Shown: positions 44,241 through 53,356, numbered from the stretch's first letter. The stretch: 64,000 nucleotides of DNA from Luteirhabdus pelagi (GCF_016827595.1 NZ_JAECMS010000001.1:372001-436000); one strand, 5' to 3'. The notes: generated by a model from the letters alone, not told the origin. Made by a program: numbers and translations.

Positions 44241-45457
44241 CGGTTTTTGGCCTCGATCCATTTCGACATATATTTTGAAGCCTGTAGGGTTTGGTGGTGA
44301 AGAATCTGCGATAGAAAATTCTCCTTACGATGCTGTTGAAGGTTTTGGTGAAGTGTTTCGATTTTTTGTTGAAAGGTTTTCACGAACAATTCCTTTCGAA
44401 AGCGCTGTTGAAGGATGTTGAAACCATTCTGCTGTGTTTCTTGCCATAATTCCTTCTCGGTATAAAGTGAAATAGCCGCTTTAATAAAGTCTTTGTCGGT
44501 TTCTGCTATCGTTCCCCCAAAAGGCAACTCGCTACACAGTCCTTCTGCTCCGATGTGAGTCGCCACCGCAGGCGTACCGTACTGCATGGCATCGAAATGC
44601 TTTCCTTTTAGGCCAGCGCCAAATCGCAGCGGTGCCAGGCATACTTTTGCCGATTTCATGACCTCCTTGGCCGATGGTGCCCAGCCTTTTACTAAAAATC
44701 CTTGTTTCGGGTTGTGAAGCTCCTGGATACGCTGTGGCGCGTAGGCTCCGTAGATATGAAGTTCCGCCATCGGTAATTGCTCCCGAATCGATGGCCAAAT
44801 ATGCTGATGTAATTGTAGCACCGCATCCACATTGGGTGGATGACGAAAACTACCGATTGTCATAAAGTGTTGGCGTTCTTCGAACGTTGGGAGTACCGCC
44901 TCTTTATCTACTTCAGCAAAAAGCGGTAAATACAGTAGGATGTCCTTTTTAATGCTGAAGACACCTTCCAACAACTTCATTTCCGCCTCCGAAATAATGA
45001 TGGAAAGATCGCTTCGGAGGATACTCGCCAATTCCCGTTTGGCCACATCGGTAAACAAGTCCACACTCGATGCATCACCTCTCTCTTTTACCGCCTGCTC
45101 GCGCGCTTTTCGAAGGAAATGAAGGTCTTGGGTATCGATCATTCGGAGCGCATTCGGACAGTTCTCTGCGACCCGCCAACCGAACTGTTCTTCCATCATA
45201 AAGCGATCGAAGACGACCATATCGGGGGAAAGATCCCGAATAAAGGCATCGAATGAACGATTGTTTAGCTCGATGGTATGAAGCTGGATTCCTTTAGAGG
45301 TCAAATCTTCCGCATATTTTGAGGGAGAAGCCGTAGCAGCGAAGTGAATATCACAACCTATGGCTTGAAACAGTTCCATTAATTGCATTGTTCTCCCTCC
45401 TGCTGCGGTAGTGGAAGGCTCCGGAAAAGTATGCCCGATGAACAAAACAGATTTCAT
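44237..45457 (-). CDS. GT4-like glycosyltransferase outside the main polysaccharide locus
   Basis: 406 aa from the ATG at 45457, which gives the typical start MKSVLFIGHTFPEPSTTAAG with the Gly-rich loop; an upstream in-frame ATG at 45508 would add 17 poorly conserved residues. The donor half has HFMTIGSFRHPPNVDAVLQL, LHIYGAYAP, KVCLAPLRFGAGLKGKHFDA and MQYGTPAVATHIGAEGL, the GT4 pattern with Lys and the downstream Gly-rich loop. Stands as a single minus-strand gene between hut and the kinase. Target unknown. Confidence 0.85.
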   Translation of the reverse strand: MKSVLFIGHTFPEPSTTAAGGRTMQLMELFQAIGCDIHFAATASPSKYAEDLTSKGIQLHTIELNNRSFDAFIRDLSPDMVVFDRFMMEEQFGWRVAENCPNALRMIDTQDLHFLRKAREQAVKERGDASSVDLFTDVAKRELASILRSDLSIIISEAEMKLLEGVFSIKKDILLYLPLFAEVDKEAVLPTFEERQHFMTIGSFRHPPNVDAVLQLHQHIWPSIREQLPMAELHIYGAYAPQRIQELHNPKQGFLVKGWAPSAKEVMKSAKVCLAPLRFGAGLKGKHFDAMQYGTPAVATHIGAEGLCSELPFGGTIAETDKDFIKAAISLYTEKELWQETQQNGFNILQQRFRKELFVKTFQQKIETLHQNLQQHRKENFLSQILHHQTLQASKYMSKWIEAKNR

Positions 45458-45703
45458 GCTACGAAGGTATTCAAATTGGTTGATATGGAGTAATCGTTTG
45501 GCATTCATTAGACTAATCCATTTTCAAATGTTTATCAACGATAAACGCTTATTCACAATTCTTAAAGTAATCTTAAATTTTGAAACATTCCGTTTAGGTT
45601 TTCATATTTTAGACCCAGCTAATAATAGCTATCTACAAGATTTATAGGAGGAATTTTTATTGTTAGGAACACTAACAGTTTTTATTAAAAAAATCAAAAC
45701 GCT
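45458..45703. other. AT-rich divergent intergenic region before the CheB-CheR kinase
   Basis: 246 bp between the GT4 start and the kinase GTG. It is clearly AT-rich. It contains the inverted repeat at 45661-45677, a short AGCTAATAATAGCT palindrome, and a GGAGG sequence at 45647-45651 not close to any start codon. No gene or confident promoter was found. Confidence 0.4.
45661..45677 (+). promoter_or_regulatory. Inverted repeat in the kinase leader
   Basis: TGTTAG - gaaca - CTAACA forms a perfect 6-bp stem followed by gttttt. Its position 27 bp before the GTG start could make it a leader hairpin, a weak terminator/attenuator or an operator; the sequence does not decide. Confidence 0.35.
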
Positions 45704-48700
45704 GTGAATCACTACGCCAAAAAACATGTGGTCGTGGGGATTGGAGCCAGTGCCGGTGGTCTAGAGGCATTGACGCAGTTTTTGGAAAATGTTCCGAAAC
45801 AATCCAAGTACACCTACGTTATCGTTCAACATTTATCTCCCAATCATAAAAGTTTGATGGGAGAACTATTGTCCAAACATACCAACATCCCCGTTGCCAA
45901 GGTCAAGGATGGTGGGAAGATCGTGAAAAATACGGTCTATGTTGTTCCTGCCACCAATAATTTAGTCATAGAGGATGGAAAGATGAAGCTCTTGCAAAAG
46001 CCCGAAGGCAGAGAGCTGAACCTCCCTATCGATATGTTTTTCGAGTCGCTTGCCAAGAATTATAAGGAAAATGCCGTTGGGGTAGTTTTGAGCGGTACTG
46101 GAAGTGACGGCACCAAGGGTGTGTGGCATATCAAGGAGAATGGCGGATTGGTCGTGGCACAGCAAACCACACAAGCAAAATTTGATGGCATGCCAAAAAG
46201 CGTGATCAACACTGGTCTTGCCGACTATGTTCTGCCTGTTGAGGACATGTATAGTGAAATTTCCAACTTCTTCAGCACGCCAAGAATTTATAATGCCCAG
46301 GAGGAACTTATCAATACAAACGAGGAAACTTTCAACAAGATATTACAGCTCATTCGGCAATCTTCCGACATTGACTTCAACTTTTATAAAAAACCAACCC
46401 TGATCCGACGTATGAGTCGCCGGTTACAGATTCATCAATTGGATTCGCTCGATGCTTATTATGAACTATTGCAGCAACAACCCGAAGAAATAGACACCTT
46501 ATATAAGGAGTTTCTGATTGGAGTAACCAAGTTTTTTAGGGATGAAGGTGCTTGGGATGTGCTTCAAAATAAGATTATTCCAAAATTGGTCGACGATACA
46601 CCCGATGAAGGAACACTAAAGATTTGGGACGTTGGCTGTAGCACTGGAGAAGAAACCTATTCGCTTGCGATGCTGTTCTTTGAAGAGTGTAAGAAACATG
46701 AGAAAAGCATCAATCTAAAGATTTTTGCAACCGATATTTCAAAGGTTCATTTGGAAATGGCGAGTAAGGGCGAGTACGGTCGATCGATTATTCACAGTCT
46801 TCCCGGCAACCTATCAACCTCATATTTTCATATTGAAGGTGACAAGTATAAGATTAATGATGGTGTGCGGAGGAGTATTATTTTTTCGAACCATAACATC
46901 GTTACCGACCCGCCTTTCAACAACATCGATTTAGTGGTCTGTAGAAATCTTTTAATCTACCTACAGAGCCATATTCAAAACAGGGTACTCAAGACCTTGC
47001 ACTTCAGCATGAAAGAAGATTCTTATCTGATGTTGGGAACAAGTGAAAATCTTGGTTCAGAAAAATCCTCTTTTCGAACAATCGATCAAAAATGGAAAAT
47101 ATTTCAAAATACGGAAGTCTTGAATAGGCTTCCTAACGAAACCCTGGGAGCACGGAAGAATCGCGATAGAAACGTACTCCGAATGGACGCAGTAGATTCA
47201 CCCGTGAAAACAAAATCGAAGCGCGCACAGCGTATTACCGATTCCATCAGTGAGGCAATCTTAGACCAACTAAATGCTACCTCCCTTTTTGTTGACAATA
47301 ATTTAAATATTTTAGAAGCAAGAGGTCACTTTGGAAATTTTGCTAAACTTCCCTCCCGCGGCTTTACTACGAGCTTGCTAAAAATGTTGCCGAGCGAATA
47401 TAAAATTCCGATAACCAATGCTATAAAAAAAGCTCGAAAAAGTCGGAAGAAGGTATATCACAAAAATATACTTCACGAAAAAGACGATAGTCCGCGAATG
47501 ATCGATTTGTTGGTCTCTCCAATCGATGAAAACAACCATCCCGACTACGATTTCGAGTTTGTAATCACGATTATAGAGCGGGATAAAACAAAAATCACCC
47601 ACGAGGTAATAGAGGGCGCTTCCTTAGATGAAGCAGCGCGTGAACGCATCGAAAATTTAGAGGAAGAACTCGAGAAATCGGAAGAACGTTTACATCGAGC
47701 CGTAGAGGAAACTGAAACCAGTAACGAAGAACTTCAGGCTACGAATGAAGAACTGTTAGCCTCTAACGAGGAATTACAAAGTACCAATGAAGAACTTCAA
47801 AGTGTGAATGAAGAACTTCAAACCGTTAATACAGAGCATGTTCAGAAATTAGAAGAATTGGCGTTATTAAATGCCGATATGGACAATCTTTTAGAAAGTA
47901 CCGAGTTGGGCGTATTGTTCTTGGATAATGAGTTGCGTATTCGAAAGTTTACACCTTCCATCCGACAACATTTCGATCTGTTGCCAAGCGATATCGGAAG
48001 ACATTTGGATAACTTCACCTTTAACTTTAAGCGAAATACCAAAGACACTATAATTTCCCATTCCCAAAAAGTATTGGAATCGGGTAAACCCATAGAGAAA
48101 AGGATCGTTAGTAAGAGCGGAAGGCATTTCCTTAAGCGAATTACGCCTTTTGAAAGCAAGGAGTCGAATACCGAAGGCATCGTTATTACGTTTATTGATA
48201 TACAAGGGATTATTGAATCACAAAATGAACTTCAGGAAAGTCAGCAGAAGTTTAAAGACTTTTACGAATCGGATCCTATTATGCATATCAGTGTAAATCC
48301 TTCAACAGGAAACATTGTAGAATGCAATCGTAATTTCATTAAAACGGTAAAGGCAAAATCGAAAAAAGATGTAGTCGGAAAATCGATTTTTAAATTCTAT
48401 GATGAAGAATCGAAAATTAAGGCGAGTAAACTTCTTCAAAGTATTTCCATGAAGAACAGCGTTAAGCATGAAGAACTTACCTTAATGACCTTGAATGATG
48501 AGAAGCTTCCGGTTATTTTAAATTCCAATCTTACAAAAGATAAGGATGGCAATTTCTATACACGTTCAACATTAACAGACATCTCGGAAATCAAAAGTTT
48601 GCAGAAAGAATTGATGGAGAAAAAGCAAGCGCTGGAACAAGCTAATGAAGAATTGGAGCAATTTGTTTCTATCTGTTCGCACGACCTGCAGGAGCCTTTG

Positions 48701-49312
48701 AGTACCATCCGCTTTGGAAGCGATTTGCTGCGGAATAAGTTTAGTTCGCAATTGGATGAAAAAGGAAATGAATATGTGAACTACATCCATAATTCGTCGG
48801 GCCGATTGGCAAATCAGATTAAAGCCTTATTGGAACATACGCGTATCGGGAAAGATCTTAAAAAGGAAACGGTCGATACAAAGGAGTTGGTGGAAGTGGT
48901 GAAATACGACCTTAGCAAACGTATCAAGGAATGCGATGCGACCGTAAAAGTGGGGAATCTACCTAAAATTGAAGGATACAAAACGGAGTTGCGTTTACTA
49001 TTTCAAAACTTGATTGCTAACGCCATAAAATATAGCCGAAAGGAAGAGACACCGAAAGTACGTGTGAATGCTTTTGAAGACGGGGAAGACTACATTTTCT
49101 CTATTCAGGATAATGGGGTAGGTATAAAACCCGAGGACTTAAAATCGATCTTTACCATTTTTAACCGTGTTGGCGATCAGCAAGATAATGAAGGTACCGG
49201 AGTAGGGCTGGCCCATTGCGAGAAAATCGTGAAGCTACACGAAGGTAAAATTTGGGTCGATTCTGAAGTTGGAGAAGGCAGTATCTTCTACTTCAAATTG
49301 AAAAAATCATGA
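45704..49312 (+). CDS. CheB-CheR-PAS hybrid sensor histidine kinase
   Basis: 1202 aa starting at GTG; no in-frame ATG is near and the CheB motif begins at once. Order: CheB methylesterase (about 8-190; GIGASAGGLEAL, VQHLSPNHKSLMGEL, LSGTGSDGTKG with Ser, His, Asp), CheR methyltransferase (about 205-475; IWDVGCSTGEETYSLAML, VVCRNLLIYL), heptad coiled coil of NEELQ-type repeats (about 650-735), two PAS-like regions (about 735-860 and 870-970), HisKA (about 985-1050; SICSHDLQEPLSTIRF) and HATPase (NLIANAIKYS, DNGVGI, GTGVGLAHCEKIV). No receiver domain and no membrane segment. Probable cytoplasmic signal kinase; partner unknown. Confidence 0.94.
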   Translation: MNHYAKKHVVVGIGASAGGLEALTQFLENVPKQSKYTYVIVQHLSPNHKSLMGELLSKHTNIPVAKVKDGGKIVKNTVYVVPATNNLVIEDGKMKLLQKPEGRELNLPIDMFFESLAKNYKENAVGVVLSGTGSDGTKGVWHIKENGGLVVAQQTTQAKFDGMPKSVINTGLADYVLPVEDMYSEISNFFSTPRIYNAQEELINTNEETFNKILQLIRQSSDIDFNFYKKPTLIRRMSRRLQIHQLDSLDAYYELLQQQPEEIDTLYKEFLIGVTKFFRDEGAWDVLQNKIIPKLVDDTPDEGTLKIWDVGCSTGEETYSLAMLFFEECKKHEKSINLKIFATDISKVHLEMASKGEYGRSIIHSLPGNLSTSYFHIEGDKYKINDGVRRSIIFSNHNIVTDPPFNNIDLVVCRNLLIYLQSHIQNRVLKTLHFSMKEDSYLMLGTSENLGSEKSSFRTIDQKWKIFQNTEVLNRLPNETLGARKNRDRNVLRMDAVDSPVKTKSKRAQRITDSISEAILDQLNATSLFVDNNLNILEARGHFGNFAKLPSRGFTTSLLKMLPSEYKIPITNAIKKARKSRKKVYHKNILHEKDDSPRMIDLLVSPIDENNHPDYDFEFVITIIERDKTKITHEVIEGASLDEAARERIENLEEELEKSEERLHRAVEETETSNEELQATNEELLASNEELQSTNEELQSVNEELQTVNTEHVQKLEELALLNADMDNLLESTELGVLFLDNELRIRKFTPSIRQHFDLLPSDIGRHLDNFTFNFKRNTKDTIISHSQKVLESGKPIEKRIVSKSGRHFLKRITPFESKESNTEGIVITFIDIQGIIESQNELQESQQKFKDFYESDPIMHISVNPSTGNIVECNRNFIKTVKAKSKKDVVGKSIFKFYDEESKIKASKLLQSISMKNSVKHEELTLMTLNDEKLPVILNSNLTKDKDGNFYTRSTLTDISEIKSLQKELMEKKQALEQANEELEQFVSICSHDLQEPLSTIRFGSDLLRNKFSSQLDEKGNEYVNYIHNSSGRLANQIKALLEHTRIGKDLKKETVDTKELVEVVKYDLSKRIKECDATVKVGNLPKIEGYKTELRLLFQNLIANAIKYSRKEETPKVRVNAFEDGEDYIFSIQDNGVGIKPEDLKSIFTIFNRVGDQQDNEGTGVGLAHCEKIVKLHEGKIWVDSEVGEGSIFYFKLKKS

Positions 49313-49597
49313 TGGTGTTGCCCCAAGTGCGATAAATCGCCATAACATAGAGGCTGCAATCGTAGCGCTGACAAATAAAGTTGTTAGGATTACGATTTTC
49401 TTTTCTGAGCGCCAGTTGACAATATTCAGAACAATTTGAATAAGAAAGGCAAGTCCCATCATAATGAGCATGGGTTGCCCGTACAACCAATCGGGCTTGT
49501 TCACATACCGTATTGCGGTAATACTAAATAATACCAAAAGGATAAGGGTAATGACCGTGACAGTAATTTTCGGAAAGCGGAATCGATTGTTCTTCAT
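49307..49597 (-). CDS. Small two- to three-pass membrane protein, uncharacterised
   Basis: 96 aa. Three hydrophobic stretches are seen (about residues 12-30, 41-60 and 70-88) with Lys/Arg-rich ends; N terminus MKNNRFRFPKITVTVI. No family is recognised. It converges on the kinase gene with a 6-bp overlap of the two stops, which supports it as a real gene rather than noise, as does the typical inner-membrane charge pattern. No function can be assigned. Confidence 0.6.
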   Translation of the reverse strand: MKNNRFRFPKITVTVITLILLVLFSITAIRYVNKPDWLYGQPMLIMMGLAFLIQIVLNIVNWRSEKKIVILTTLFVSATIAASMLWRFIALGATPS

Positions 49598-49650
49598 AGC
49601 ACCAATAAGATACGGATTTGAAGGGAGGATTGCGAATGGATGGAGAAAAA

Positions 49651-49674
49651 GGCACTTCGAGAGCCTCAGTGACC
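49651..49674 (+). repeat. Upstream copy of the GIY-YIG-associated palindromic repeat
   Basis: Contains the 19-base core ttcgagagcctcagtgacc in the same orientation as the array at 50081-50230. It lies 97 bp before the GIY-YIG start, so the nuclease gene has repeat copies on both sides. Confidence 0.85.
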
Positions 49675-49770
49675 TTCAGTATCCAAAGGATTTCCCCTCT
49701 AATTCATGAAATCCATTAGACATCGTGTCCTTATAATGTAATGCTATTCTTTAATTTTCTAAATTAGGGA

Positions 49771-50103
49771 ATGGCGAAGGGATATACTTATATATTAAAA
49801 TGCTCTGATGATACTTATTATACAGGAAGTACCAAAGATTTAATAAAGCGGTTCTCTGAACACCAAATGGGAAAAGGAGCGAATTATACTCAGAAACGTC
49901 TTCCAGTAAAATTGGTATATATTGAAGAATTTACAAGAATTGACTATGCTTTCAATAGGGAGAAACAAATTCAGGGATGGTCACGAAAGAAGAAAGAGGC
50001 ATTGTTCAAGCATAATGCTGCGATACTTCCAAAGTTATCATTGGCATATAAGGACTTGAATGATTACTATAAGGGAATGAGGTCACTTCGAGAGCCTCAG
50101 TGA
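49771..50103 (+). CDS. GIY-YIG nuclease-domain protein (UPF0213/YhbQ-like)
   Basis: 110 aa. The GIY-YIG signature appears as YTYILKCSDDTYYTGSTKDL (residues about 5-24), then the catalytic-type Arg in IKRFSEHQ, and a conserved Glu in AFNREKQIQGWSRKKKEAL. Such single-domain proteins occur widely in bacteria; most are uncharacterised. The end of the gene enters the repeat array: the last codons (RSLREPQ) and the TGA stop lie in the first repeat copy. Repeat copies also lie 97 bp upstream. No strong promoter is seen. Confidence 0.88.
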   Translation: MAKGYTYILKCSDDTYYTGSTKDLIKRFSEHQMGKGANYTQKRLPVKLVYIEEFTRIDYAFNREKQIQGWSRKKKEALFKHNAAILPKLSLAYKDLNDYYKGMRSLREPQ

Positions 50104-50230
50104 CCTATTCGAGAGCCTCAGTGACCTATTCGAGAGCCTCAGTGACCTATTCGAGAGCCTCAGTGACCTATTCGAGAGCCTCGGTGACCTATTCGAGAGC
50201 CTCAGCGACCTATTCGAGATCATCAATAAC
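50081..50230 (+). repeat. 21-bp tandem repeat array overlapping the 3' end of the GIY-YIG gene
   Basis: First copy 50081-50105 (ggtcact ... agtgacc, perfect 7-bp inverted arms), then five 21-bp copies 50106-50210, each tattcgagagcctcagtgac plus c with one-base changes in the last two, then a decayed copy 50211-50230. No spacers separate the copies, so this is not CRISPR. Confidence 0.95.
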
Positions 50231-50246
50231 TTAGTTGAAGTTTTAC

Positions 50247-50306
50247 GGTTACTTCGAGAACCTCAGTAACCTTTTCTCATGGATTATTTTTCGAGAACCT
50301 CAGTAA
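50247..50306 (+). repeat. Diverged copies of the same palindromic repeat
   Basis: 50247-50271 reads ggttact - tcgagaacctc - agtaacc, with perfect 7-bp inverted arms; a further partial copy (tcgagaacctcagtaatt) follows at 50291-50308. Compared with the first array copy, both arms changed together (C to T left, G to A right), keeping the stem. Confidence 0.85.
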
Positions 50307-50323
50307 TTAGGTTCAAGTTTAAA

Positions 50324-51631
50324 TTAGGACGTAACCACCTTCCCGTACAAATCGAAATCCTCGGCACCGGTGATTTCCACATTGAAGAATTCACCTGTTC
50401 GGAGATAGCCTTCCCCGGCATTAATGAGCACTTCGTTATCTACATCGGGACTGTCGAATTCGGTACGGCCAACGTAATAGCCTCCCTCCTTTCGGTCGAT
50501 GAGAACACGAAACTGTTCTCCAACTTTTTGTTGGTTCAGTTCCCAGGAAATCTGAGATTGAATTGCCATGATTTCATTGGCGCGCTCCATCTTTACCTCC
50601 CCTGGCACATCATCTTCCAAATTGTAGGCATGTGTGTTTTCTTCATGTGAATAGGTGAAGCACCCCAATCGCTCGAAGCGCATTTCAGTTACCCAATCCT
50701 TCAACAACTGATAGTCTTCTTCGGTTTCACCAGGATATCCAACGATCAATGTCGTACGAATCGCCATCTCGGGAACGGCTTTTCTGAAGTCCTTTAACAA
50801 ACGCGTTGTTTTCTCATAGGTAGTACCGCGTCGCATCGACTTCAAGATATTGTCTGAAATATGCTGCAACGGAATATCGATATAGTTACAAACCTTTGGT
50901 TCCTCCCGCATCACATCAAGTACATCCATCGGGAAACCTGTCGGAAATGCATAATGTAAACGAATCCATTCGATGCCCTCGACTTTTGCCAAGGCACGCA
51001 GTAGTTCCGCTAAGTTTCGCTTCTTATAGAGGTCTAACCCATAATAGGTAAGGTCTTGGGCGATTAAGATCAGCTCCTTTACACCGTTGGAAGCAAGCTT
51101 TTCAGCCTCTGTCACTAAATCTTCAATCGGTGTACTGCGATGCTTTCCTCGCATTAACGGAATAGCACAGAACGAACACGGTCGGTCGCAACCTTCCGCA
51201 ATCTTAAGATAGGCATAGTTTTTTGGTGTAGTCGTAAGCCTTTCGCCTACCAACTCGTGTTTATAGTCAGCGCCAAGCGCTTTTAACAAGCTTGGTAATT
51301 CTGTAGTGCCGAAGTACTGATCTACATCAGGGATTTCCTTTTCGAGATCAGGCTTATAGCGTTCCGAAAGGCAGCCAGTTACAAATACCTTATCGACTTC
51401 GCCTTCTTCTTTCTTCTGAACATATTCCAAAATGGTGTTAACGCTCTCCTCCTTAGCATTAGCGATGAAGCCACAGGTATTAATGACCACCACATTGCCT
51501 TCCTCTTCATGAACCACCTCTTTGTTGTTGGCGCGTAACTGTCCCATTAACACCTCACTGTCGTATACGTTCTTCGAACAGCCGAGGGTTACTACATTAA
51601 TCTTATTCTTCTTCAGTGATTTTGTACGCAT
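50324..51631 (-). CDS. rimO: Ribosomal protein S12 methylthiotransferase
   Basis: 435 aa from the ATG at 51631 (an upstream TTG is disfavoured). Radical-SAM methylthiotransferase: N-terminal UPF0004 domain with INVVTLGCSKNVYDSEVLMG, VVINTCGFI and VFVTGCLSERY cysteines (one 4Fe-4S cluster), then EGCDRPCSFCAIPLMRGKHR with the CxxxCxxC for the second cluster (about residue 145), and a C-terminal TRAM region. Adds a methylthio group to an Asp of ribosomal protein S12. A good promoter match lies 18 bp upstream. Confidence 0.96.
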   Translation of the reverse strand: MRTKSLKKNKINVVTLGCSKNVYDSEVLMGQLRANNKEVVHEEEGNVVVINTCGFIANAKEESVNTILEYVQKKEEGEVDKVFVTGCLSERYKPDLEKEIPDVDQYFGTTELPSLLKALGADYKHELVGERLTTTPKNYAYLKIAEGCDRPCSFCAIPLMRGKHRSTPIEDLVTEAEKLASNGVKELILIAQDLTYYGLDLYKKRNLAELLRALAKVEGIEWIRLHYAFPTGFPMDVLDVMREEPKVCNYIDIPLQHISDNILKSMRRGTTYEKTTRLLKDFRKAVPEMAIRTTLIVGYPGETEEDYQLLKDWVTEMRFERLGCFTYSHEENTHAYNLEDDVPGEVKMERANEIMAIQSQISWELNQQKVGEQFRVLIDRKEGGYYVGRTEFDSPDVDNEVLINAGEGYLRTGEFFNVEITGAEDFDLYGKVVTS

Positions 51632-51648
51632 CGTCAAATTTTAGGCTG

Positions 51649-51677
51649 CAAAGATACAGTTTCAAAACGGATTGCAA
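51649..51677 (-). promoter_or_regulatory. Bacteroidota-type promoter for rimO (TTG-N18-TATCTTTG)
   Basis: Minus strand: TTG (51675-51677), 18 bases, then a perfect TATCTTTG -7 element (51649-51656), ending 17 bp before the rimO ATG. Confidence 0.65.
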
Positions 51678-51685
51678 GAAGGCAT

Positions 51686-52276
51686 TTATTTTTCTCTGGG
51701 GAAATAATTTTCGAGGATGCTTGCCATTTGCTTTTTACCTTGAAGGACCGCTTCGATTTCCTTTTCCATAGCCGTTGATAAAAGCGATCGCAAAGGTTGC
51801 TCCACTTCATTAAGTTTTGGAAATACCGCAGCGATTTTTTTATCCCAGATCTGATAATAGTTCTTTAGGTCATCCGGATATACATTTTTTCTTTTGGTTC
51901 CCTCATCGATACCACGGAAAGGTGTATCGATATTCAAGTAGCCATAATCATCGGTTAGCTGTTCCCCAGGATGAATATCACGAATCGCGATTTCGAAATC
52001 ATAGGCGGTGGAAAGGCAATTTGCCTTAAAACTATGGTTTACAAAGCGAGCATGGTCCCAACACAACACATAATTTCCTTTGCTGTTTCGATACGCATAG
52101 GTTTCAAACATTTGGGTGTATTGTGAAGGAAGCGCTGCTAATTTATCGGGAGTAAACTCACGGTCCAAGGCATCGAGTACCCAGGTAATCGTGCCAGCAG
52201 GAATAAATTTTGTCGCTACGACCCCGTGCCCTACGGTTTCGTTAATAAACTGAAGTTCAGTATGTGGGTGAATCAT
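51686..52276 (-). CDS. SET-domain protein
   Basis: 196 aa. The SET fold is recognised by GHGVVATKFIPAGTITWVLD at the N terminus, RFVNHSFKANCLS (the NHS motif, about residue 78-90) and IHPGEQLTDDYGYLN (the GEQL-DY motif, about residue 100-114), which together hold the SAM and substrate Tyr. The post-SET region is short and has no Cys cluster. Bacterial SET proteins methylate lysines of proteins; the target here is unknown. Located between rimO and ftsY, near translation-related genes. Confidence 0.85.
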   Translation of the reverse strand: MIHPHTELQFINETVGHGVVATKFIPAGTITWVLDALDREFTPDKLAALPSQYTQMFETYAYRNSKGNYVLCWDHARFVNHSFKANCLSTAYDFEIAIRDIHPGEQLTDDYGYLNIDTPFRGIDEGTKRKNVYPDDLKNYYQIWDKKIAAVFPKLNEVEQPLRSLLSTAMEKEIEAVLQGKKQMASILENYFPREK

Positions 52277-52335
52277 TCCTAAAAGATAAGGAATGCGAAT
52301 GTAGCTAAAAAATGAATTGGATGTATGCCGTGCCG

Positions 52336-53289
52336 TTATTTAAAAAAGCTGTCTACAAATTCAAATTTGTTAAACACCTGAAGATCTTCTACACCTTCAC
52401 CGACACCGATATATTTTACAGGAATTTGAAACTGATCGCTAATACCGATCACCACACCCCCTTTTGCCGTTCCATCCAATTTGGTAATGGCTAAAGACGT
52501 AACTTCTGTGGCGGCGGTGAACTGCTTTGCTTGCTCAAAGGCGTTTTGACCAGTAGAACCATCCAACACCAACAATACTTCGTGTGGCGCATCGGGGATT
52601 ACCTTTTGCATGACGCGCTTTACCTTTGAAAGCTCGTTCATCAGGTTTACTTTGTTGTGAAGGCGACCCGCGGTATCGATCAGTACCACATCGGCGTTTT
52701 GGTTTTCTGCACTCTGAAGTGTATCGAAGGCAACGCTAGCGGGATCGCTACCCATGCTTTGCTTTACGATGGGAACATCGGTACGATCTGCCCAAATCTG
52801 TAGTTGGTCGATGGCAGCTGCCCGAAACGTATCGGCAGCACCAAGCACTACTTTCTTACCAGCATTTTTGAACTGATGCGCTAATTTTCCGATGGTCGTA
52901 GTTTTTCCCACCCCATTTACGCCTACGACCATAATGACGTGTGGGCCTTTCTTTTCAGGAATGACAAAGTCGGTAGCGTTTCCGGAATCGACCTCGCTTA
53001 AAAGGCCGGCTATTTCCTCTCGAAGGATTTGGTTGAGCTCGTCGGTACCTAGATATTTATCGCGGGAAACGCGCTCTTCGATACGGTCGATGATTTTTAG
53101 TGTGGTGTTGACTCCGACATCGCTCGTAACCAAGACTTCCTCGAGGTTATCGAGTACGTCGTCGTCGACCTTACTTTTTCCGGCAACCGCTTTGGAAAGC
53201 TTATCGAAGAAAGAGGTTTTACTTTTTTCCAGCCCTTTGTCGAGGGTCTCTTTTTTATCTTTTGAAAATATCTTTTTAAAGAAACTCAT
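52336..53289 (-). CDS. ftsY: Signal recognition particle receptor FtsY
   Basis: 317 aa. SRP-type GTPase NG domain: helical N domain (about residues 1-95), then G1 [36 protein letters not shown]3 [14 protein letters not shown] and G4 [16 protein letters not shown], with [11 protein letters not shown] near the end. The acidic A domain of E. coli is missing, as in many bacteria outside gamma-proteobacteria. Docks ribosome-SRP complexes at the membrane. Preceded by a region of GC-rich palindromes. Confidence 0.97.
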   Translation of the reverse strand: MSFFKKIFSKDKKETLDKGLEKSKTSFFDKLSKAVAGKSKVDDDVLDNLEEVLVTSDVGVNTTLKIIDRIEERVSRDKYLGTDELNQILREEIAGLLSEVDSGNATDFVIPEKKGPHVIMVVGVNGVGKTTTIGKLAHQFKNAGKKVVLGAADTFRAAAIDQLQIWADRTDVPIVKQSMGSDPASVAFDTLQSAENQNADVVLIDTAGRLHNKVNLMNELSKVKRVMQKVIPDAPHEVLLVLDGSTGQNAFEQAKQFTAATEVTSLAITKLDGTAKGGVVIGISDQFQIPVKYIGVGEGVEDLQVFNKFEFVDSFFK

Positions 53290-53338
53290 GGTATCGCTTG
53301 TTTACTATGGCGTCTGTGTACGACCGATGCGTTAGGCT

Positions 53339-53356
53339 CTGCCTGCCGGCAGGCAG
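53339..53356. repeat. 18-bp perfect palindrome (ctgcctgccggcaggcag)
   Basis: Reads the same on both strands. Its central 16 bases recur inside the larger palindrome at 53401-53424, so the two are copies of one element. Confidence 0.9.

Noticed and set aside
50081..50230. CRISPR-like array
   Set aside because: The 21-bp units are directly adjacent with no spacers, and no cas genes are present.
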